A stretch of DNA of 64,000 nt from contig MNCI01007635.1 in NCBI GenBank assembly GCA_015680685.1, forward strand, positions 359,857 through 423,856, in the 5' to 3' direction. The notes beneath the pieces were generated by a model, which did no database searches, had not been told where the DNA came from, and saw only the letters and a list, made by a program, of their open reading frames with translations. How positions within the stretch are numbered: the stretch's first letter is position 1; every line of letters starts with the position of its first letter. This stretch comes from Gnetum montanum. Its lineage: Eukaryota > Streptophyta > Gnetopsida > Gnetales > Gnetaceae. Below, piece by piece: positions 58,524 to 64,000 of the stretch. The position numbers and the translations under genes were made by a program.

Positions 58524-59558
58524 TGTACTGACCTAAATTGTCGGTGTAAGGCTGGAAGGGAAAAAAACAAACACCGAAAGATCATCGGGCAAGCACAGTT
58601 GGCCCTACCTTTACTTGAGGGTAAGCTAGAAAAGGGAACGAAAGCAAAGTGCCTTGGATGATCTGCATGCAAATCAACCAAGGACTTCCCCAAGTGTAAA
58701 CTATGGCTTGCACTAGGGTTTTCGTAACTGATTTCTTAAAACGTAAAGAATGCTCATAAAATATAAACAGAAACGTATGTAGAAACTGTATTGTGAATAA
58801 AACGTAAACAAAATGTAAACTGAATGTAAAGCACAGAGTAAACAGAATAAATGGCTGGAAAAATGAACTGTATTGTATTGCTTAGAAAATATGTGCATCG
58901 GTCAAAGCATAGCTCAACGTGTGGATGGTAGGTCAAGCGTTGAGCCTCGGCCCCGAGGTGATGTGATGTAATGATGTGATGTGCTGTGTGTTAGAAGTAC
59001 TTGTATGCCAGGATTTAAGTGTGCTCAAGCACCCAAGGATTGCTGGTCTGTGTTTCCTAAGTCGTCCAACTCCAAAATTGCCAACCATGTTTATGTGAAT
59101 TGACAGGGTATTTATAGAACTAGGATAGGCTTAAGTGCAGAATTCCAGGAATGGAATCAATGGTTGAGATTTAATAGGAAAATGAATCTCGTGACACGTG
59201 TTGGGTGGAAAGCTGTGTACGAGTTGGACATGTGTGGGTAAGCTACATTTTTGACCAAGTGCATTGTATCTTACAACGTGTGGATTACTCAAGCCCATGG
59301 GAGTACATACAATTTATACCATGCGGGCTCAAGAAACCCACAAATGAAGATTTACAATGATAATGTACAATAAGAGAAATTGGCCCTGGCTCACTTGATC
59401 CCTGGCTCACTTGAATCTTCTAGGTCTTTGAATTGACTACTGCAGGATGTTGATTGGAGTGGTTTCGAGGCTATTTGAGGCATCCCCATCTGATTATGAC
59501 TTCTAGTGTGAGTTGACTTGTTTCTAGCATGTCTTAATTTGAGCTTCAGCATGCTCAT
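58524..59558 (-). repeat. 5' LTR of element B, truncated by E
   Basis: Aligned to 48,110-49,124. TATA box (minus) at 59,109-59,116. The match stops at CTCAT 59,554-59,558, where E's LTR begins. The missing part corresponds to 49,125-49,918. Confidence 0.9.
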
Positions 59559-60771
59559 TGAAACACCACAAAATTTCGAGCATGGTACTTCCCCAGCAAG
59601 AAGCAGGTCCCTAGGACCCACGAACAGCCACGGCTACATTTGGCGTCGCACATTGCAACTTCTGGAATCAAAAGGCTTACTTTTCACTAAGTGTAGTAGC
59701 AGCGTATATGCCCAGCATATACGCTTAGCATCAACAGCGTATACGCCTAGCATCAATAGCATATACGCCCAACATCCCCAGCGTACACGCCCAGCGTATA
59801 CGCCTAGCAGACATCCGACTTATGCGCGCAATGTACACGCCTCGTCTGTACGCTCGGCACTACAGATGCAAATGCTCGACAATGAAGTCTCAATGACAGA
59901 ATGGAGACAACATTGAAGAGCAAGAATTGAAGCAAGTCGGTAGCTATCAGCGTATACGCCCAGCCATTGTCGGGTGTATGCCCAGCGTCCATGGCATCTC
60001 CACCCAAGTTCACACGCCTAGCACGTCCAGCGTATACGCTCAGCGTGTACACCAGCCTGATGTAGCGTGTACGCCTAGTGTATATGCCTGACAAATGTAA
60101 TATGTTGTATATTTGTAAATTGTATGCACCCGGTCAATGCACCACGTGTCTCCTAACCCGAGTCTAGCGTAACAACCGGTATAAAAACCCCACTTTTCCA
60201 CTTCACCAGGAGGTCGGCAAAAATCCCATTGCACACCAAAGACATTTACGCTGCGCAGCAGAGCTGAAACCCTCTTACGTTGGAAAGCCCTATACGCCAT
60301 GCACAGTCTCTACACTCCGCCTACCGTGCAAACCCGCCAAGCCATCCCTACACCCACCGGGGCTTTTCGTCCGCCTTGTGCTTCGCCATAATTGCGTTAG
60401 ACCGGTGCACTATATTTTCATTCTGTAATATCAGTTTTACATTTGTTGTGTAAGATTCTTTACAATTTTACATCAACTTGGCCCACGCATTCTGTTTATG
60501 CCCGTTTACGCTTACGCTCCGTCCGCATCTGTTTTATGCTGTTTACGCTTCATGTACACCCGTTACGCCCTTTACACATAACTCGGCGTATAACACTTTG
60601 GTGTACGTTCGGGGAAATCCTTGTCTGATCCATGTGCGGACCACCCAAGGTACTCTGCCTTCGTGCATTCCAGCTTGCCCTCAGGCGAAGGCAGGGTCTT
60701 CTGTTCTCGTCCTGCGATCCCACGGTCTTCTGTTTCCTTCCAGCTGGAGACCGACGATTTTAGGCGGTACA
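59559..60771 (+). repeat. 5' LTR of element E
   Basis: 1,213 bases, TGAAACACCACAAAATTTCG to TTTTAGGCGGTACA. No partner in the window; boundaries rest on the shared LTR start, the primer site and the break in B. It contains four exact GCGTATACGC palindromes (59,737; 59,794; 59,950; 60,030) and many variants. Confidence 0.85.
60143..60187 (+). promoter_or_regulatory. Core promoter of element E LTR: G-box and TATA
   Basis: CACGTG at 60,143-60,148 and TATAAAAA at 60,180-60,187, 32 bases apart, with CCCCAC following. The layout fits an RNA polymerase II promoter. Confidence 0.65.
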
Positions 60772-60775
60772 GAAA

Positions 60776-60793
60776 TTGGCGCTAGAAGGAGGG
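60776..60793 (+). other. Primer binding site of element E
   Basis: TTGGCGCTAGAAGGAGGG, four bases after the LTR end GGTACA; decayed versions follow the LTRs of B and H. I cannot name the tRNA with certainty. Confidence 0.8.
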
Positions 60794-61424
60794 CCTCCTA
60801 AAAAACACGCTTGCAAACTTCTCAGCATCTACGCTGTTGAGCGTATATGCCACCAACCATGTCAGTTCCTACTGAAACCCCAGCCTCGTCTGAACACCTT
60901 GCCTGCACGCTTACCAGCATCTACGCTCGTCAAGCTCTACAATTCTTTCAGCGTATGCGCTGCCAACTTCACGTGGACTGTCCACAAAAACCCCAGTGTC
61001 TACGCGACCTTGCCTGAACACATCCTGTGAACGGTCCAGCGTCTACGCTGTTCAGTATTTATGCTATCCCTTGTCGTACGATGAGCATTATTTACGCTAT
61101 ATTCTGTTTATGCTTTGCCTAGTCTTACGCTGAGCCTTGTTTACATTGCGTTCTGTTTTTCGCCGTACTTTGTTTACGCCCTGCTTTGTTTTATGCTCCA
61201 TCCTGTTCACGCTGTACTCAGTTTACGTTGTACTTCGTCTTACGCCAAAGCTGTATACGCTGCCTAGCGTATACGCTCCATCGCCAAAGCTGTATACGCT
61301 GTCTACGCTGATGCTTTACACTGAACGTTGAAGCGTATATGCTGCACTTTGTCCCTTAGTATACGCTGTACCAAGTATACTAATTTCGCTGCTCTACCTC
61401 GTGTCATACCCTTAACGATTCATC
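60794..61424 (+). other. Leader of element E with TACGCT word array
   Basis: No gene. The words GCATCTACGCT, GTATACGCT, TTTACGCT and TTTATGCT occur over twenty times; an exact GCGTATACGC lies at 61,267-61,276. It continues the word family of the LTR up to the gag start. Confidence 0.75.
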
Positions 61425-63253
61425 ATGAACCTCATGAACACCACCGCTGCAATAGCTCAAGTAACTAACGTCGTGGACACCATGGCTGTCCAACAGCCTG
61501 CCACACAACACCCGGGAGTACAACCCACCGCAGGGCCCCGTCGGTCCCTAAGGTTGCAAGGGAGAGACCCGGCCTCAGACATCATAACTCAGGATCAGTA
61601 TAACTTTATATGCATCAAGATACAAGCTGGCCTGGCTGTAGACTGAGCCGAACTGGAGGTAAAGAGGTAGTTCGAGCTCTTTTACAGAGGGGGACGCGAG
61701 TTCATCCCCTCACCATATGACGTCATCCCTGTTTCGGAGCAGTATTCGAAGCTTGTCACACAGCTCCTCCTGCAAAGGAGACATTCCTTGGATCAGCCTG
61801 CACTAGATTCCCAACTAGAGGAAGAGGACAACTTCGCCGCTCAATCTAAAAAAGAGGATTCTTATCACACTCTGAGTCCGCAAGCACAGGTTAACCCTAT
61901 TTTTCACCTCGGTATAGGGAAGATCCTGCCCATCCAACCCCTCAGATTAACTCACACACAAATGCCTCTATCACACACATCCTCATTTGCTCATGTGCCA
62001 TCTCCAACTGATCCGTAATTTAGCACGCTTCCTCTTGCCATCGTCCCTGATGCAGCAACCAGCCCATCTTTACAACCACCGCCCCCTCACGATAACGTGG
62101 GAGCAACACTCCCACACCGAGTGATAGGGATGCCACACGTAATACCGGCATCCACATCCAATCACTACATCCCGCATATTCAAATGCATATAGCCCCTTC
62201 TACTGCTGTAACCCAAAAGGGGGTCCCTCCACAAAACGTAGCTGCACAACGAGTAACGATGGGTGCTCAATCACAGCAACATCAACCTCCTCACTACAAT
62301 ATCCCTCCCCATATGGTGCAACCAGCCAACGTTCCACCAGTACAGCCACCGCCACAGCAAACACAACCTTTCCCCTATCACGTGTCACAAGTGCAACCCC
62401 CGATTGCACAACTTTCGACCTTTCAATCCATCGTCCAACAGTCTAACTTGTATAATATAGCACAACCTCTAACTGCTATGTTACCGAGTGCCCAAGATTG
62501 GGCAGATGCCAAGAAACTGATGCAAGAATTAGCTAACGAGGTAAAACACCTCAAAACAGCTGCCGATGGGGAACTGAAGGTAGTGGATTTCTACCAAGAT
62601 GATCCCATTAGCTCATCAGTCCCACCATTAACCTTGCCCAAAGGTGTTCCCTTACCAACACTAACCAAATACAACCGGGAGACAGATCCCAATGCACACT
62701 TAATAACATTTAGGCTAGAATGCGTGCTGCTCCAGGCATGGCCCCACTCCATTCTCCGAGTGTTCCCCATGTCCCTCGCAGGGAGGGCACTTGATTGGTA
62801 TCAGGCCCTGCCAAGGAATTCCATCGTCTCCTTGGAAGACTTATTACACCAGTTCGTGACTCAGTTCAAGTACAACCTGAAACCCAAGGCCACCCTGGAC
62901 AGCCTCATACAGGTCAAGCAAGCACCGCTTGAACTTGTGCAGAAATTTATCCAGAGGTGGAGCACCGCTCTTAACGAACTACATGAGCCAATCTCCCAGA
63001 CCTACCTACTTACTATTTTAAAAGGAGCTATTAATGATTTCTTTAAATCCAAGCTGTATTACCTTAACGCGCGTGACCTTAATCAAGCATTTGTACAAAT
63101 TAAAAACATAGAAGAGGCAGCCCAAAACAGCCATGACCCTACATACCTAGCCTTTAAAAATCAACACACTAAAAAGGATAAAGAGAAGGCTAACGCAACC
63201 ATAGCGGCAATAGCAAGGACGCATCAACAAACCAAACCACCCGCAACCCCTGC
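61425..63253 (+). pseudogene. gag: Gag of element E, truncated by F
   Basis: ATG at 61,425 (MNLMNTTAAIAQ). N-terminal QSLRLQG-type motif (RSLRLQGRDPASD), GGREFIPSPYDVIPVSE, EEDNFAAQSKKEDSYHT, a Pro/Gln-rich middle, then the capsid: VVDFYQDDPISSSVPPLTLP, YNRETDPNAHLITFRLEC, AGRALDWYQALPRNSIVSLE and FIQRWSTALNELHEP. This resembles the retrotransposon gag domain of plant Ty3/gypsy elements. Three stops (TGA near 61,644, TAG near 61,669, TAA near 62,016) break the first part. An open frame runs from 62,097 through the F junction. Confidence 0.92.
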
Positions 63254-64000
63254 TGATGAGTGGCGAGGTACCCCTACACTCCACCATACGAATATGAGCG
63301 TGCACGCGCGATCCGGTCGAACTCCGCAAACTAAATGCCTTAACGCCACAAGACACACTTGGGGTTAATCATTCGTTGTCTTCCTAGGCTTGCTTGTATG
63401 TCTCACGGTGTATGGTTAAGCAAGTTTGAGGTATGTGATCTTTTTGGTATTTTCGGCTTATCTTCTATGCTACTAGGAGAAAGGGTTGAGAAACTAATCT
63501 AACTCTAACTAAAATCTAAGTCTAAATTAACTAGCATCAACATCCGTTCCCACTTACCGGACACACCCTGAACTATGCAACTGCAGCTTACCAAACGCTA
63601 ATCATTACTGGGATCGCCACACATAACGCAAGTGCTCAAAGTGGTCATACTGAGGAACCTATTTAGCCTACGTGTGATAAGCAGCCGATTCCTTAGCCAG
63701 CCGTACCCACTCGTGGGTGCTCGTAACTAAGTCGTACTTATCACACGTTCTTAGCCTAGCAATGAGCAGCCGATTCCTCAACTAGCCGTACACATCGGAC
63801 TAGCATTGGGATTACCAAGCGCAGAATCCTGGAATACGCTACTGGGTTACCAAGCAGCCAATGCTCGTAATTGAGTCGTACTCATGCATTGCGTCAAGTA
63901 GCCGATTCCTTGACTAGCCTTACATGTCTGTAGATGTTCATAATCAAGTTGTACTTGAACGCACTAGGAAAGCAGTAAATGAAAGCAATAAATGAAACCA
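63254..64000 (-). mobile_element. Element F: Athila-like LTR, incomplete at window edge
   Basis: TGATGAGTGGCGAGGTACCC at 63,254 matches the G LTRs, same orientation. It is G+C richer and less decayed. It inserts into E's gag after the codons for KPPATPA. The internal part lies beyond the window. Confidence 0.88.
63665..63960. repeat. Three degenerate repeats and an inverted repeat in the F LTR
   Basis: AGCAGCCGATTCCTTAGCCA at 63,680, AGCAGCCGATTCCTCAACTA at 63,765 and AGTAGCCGATTCCTTGACTA near 63,897, each followed by a CTCGTAA..AGTCGTACT-like block. CGTGTGATAAG (63,671-63,681) and CTTATCACACG (63,737-63,747) form a perfect 11-base inverted repeat. Confidence 0.8.

Larger units (their letters stand above)
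48110..59558 (-). mobile_element. Element B: Tat-like element, 5' LTR cut by E
   Basis: 3' LTR 48,110-49,918, array, integrase, extra RNase H, RNase H, RT, pol N-terminal segment, a repeat-rich stretch in place of the protease, gag, leader, primer site at 58,499-58,518, and a 5' LTR from 58,524 cut at 59,559 by E. Inserted into A. It shares LTR start, primer site and gene order with A, C and E. Confidence 0.9.
59559..63253 (+). mobile_element. Element E: left part of a young-looking Tat-like element
   Basis: LTR, primer site, leader and gag, plus strand, inserted in B's 5' LTR and cut at 63,254 by F. It is richer in G+C and CG than the older elements, and its gag is open for over 380 codons. 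Confidence 0.9.

Noticed and set aside
1-64000. tRNA, rRNA or other structural RNA genes
   Set aside because: No cloverleaf or conserved rRNA segment was recognised by eye. A tRNAscan or Rfam search would be decisive.

Overview
This window looks like nuclear DNA of a seed plant with a very large, repeat-packed genome. A conifer or other gymnosperm is my best guess: it is AT-rich, and old LTR retrotransposons sit inside one another, decayed but not removed. I found no intact host gene. Apart from one decayed mRNA-deadenylase pseudogene and one cryptic spliced gene, almost everything recognisable is Ty3/gypsy retrotransposon sequence. Two groups are present. Group T (Tat/Ogre-like) has LTRs starting TGAAACACCA, a primer site related to TTGGCGCTAGAAGGAGGG, and two RNase H domains. 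Group Ath (Athila-like) has LTRs TGATGAG...CTCATCA and a primer site related to TGGCGCCGTTGCCGGGGA.

Layout. 1-10,802: tail of a sense accessory reading frame and an LTR (element X), then element H (+), a decayed T-type element whose extra RNase H lies upstream of RT. 10,803-29,152: element C (+, T group), whose 3' part is split by element G (-, Athila-like, 17,676-27,575, target duplication GCAAT). 29,153-31,172: older sequence holding a CCR4-type deadenylase pseudogene on the minus strand. 31,173-64,000: left halves of five elements, each opened by the next: D (+, Athila-like, LTR and gag) broken at 34,346 by A (-, T group), broken at 48,110 by B (-, T group), whose 5' LTR is broken at 59,559 by E (+, T group, youngest-looking), broken at 63,254 by F (-, Athila-like LTR). 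The right halves should lie beyond the window in reverse order.

The most unusual item is inside element A. Between its protease and its RT-RNase H-integrase frame lies a gene on the opposite strand (TATA box 41,769, ATG 41,911, stop 46,374). It has seven exons, and all six GT-AG junctions join in phase. It seems to sit in an Ogre-like intron of the element. Its promoter and introns carry the same short self-complementary word found in A's LTR, which suggests it belongs to the A lineage. Fifteen in-frame stops are all TAG, as expected from C-to-T decay at CAG (CHG) sites, and there are two frameshifts that cancel.

A second pattern: most families here carry their own short palindrome-like word, repeated in LTR, leader and intron. 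A second hairpin-capable repeat (core GTTTAAGGTC...GCGGAC) flanks the pol frames of A and B. Protein features below were read through stops and shifts; edges are accurate to tens of bases unless a motif is given.
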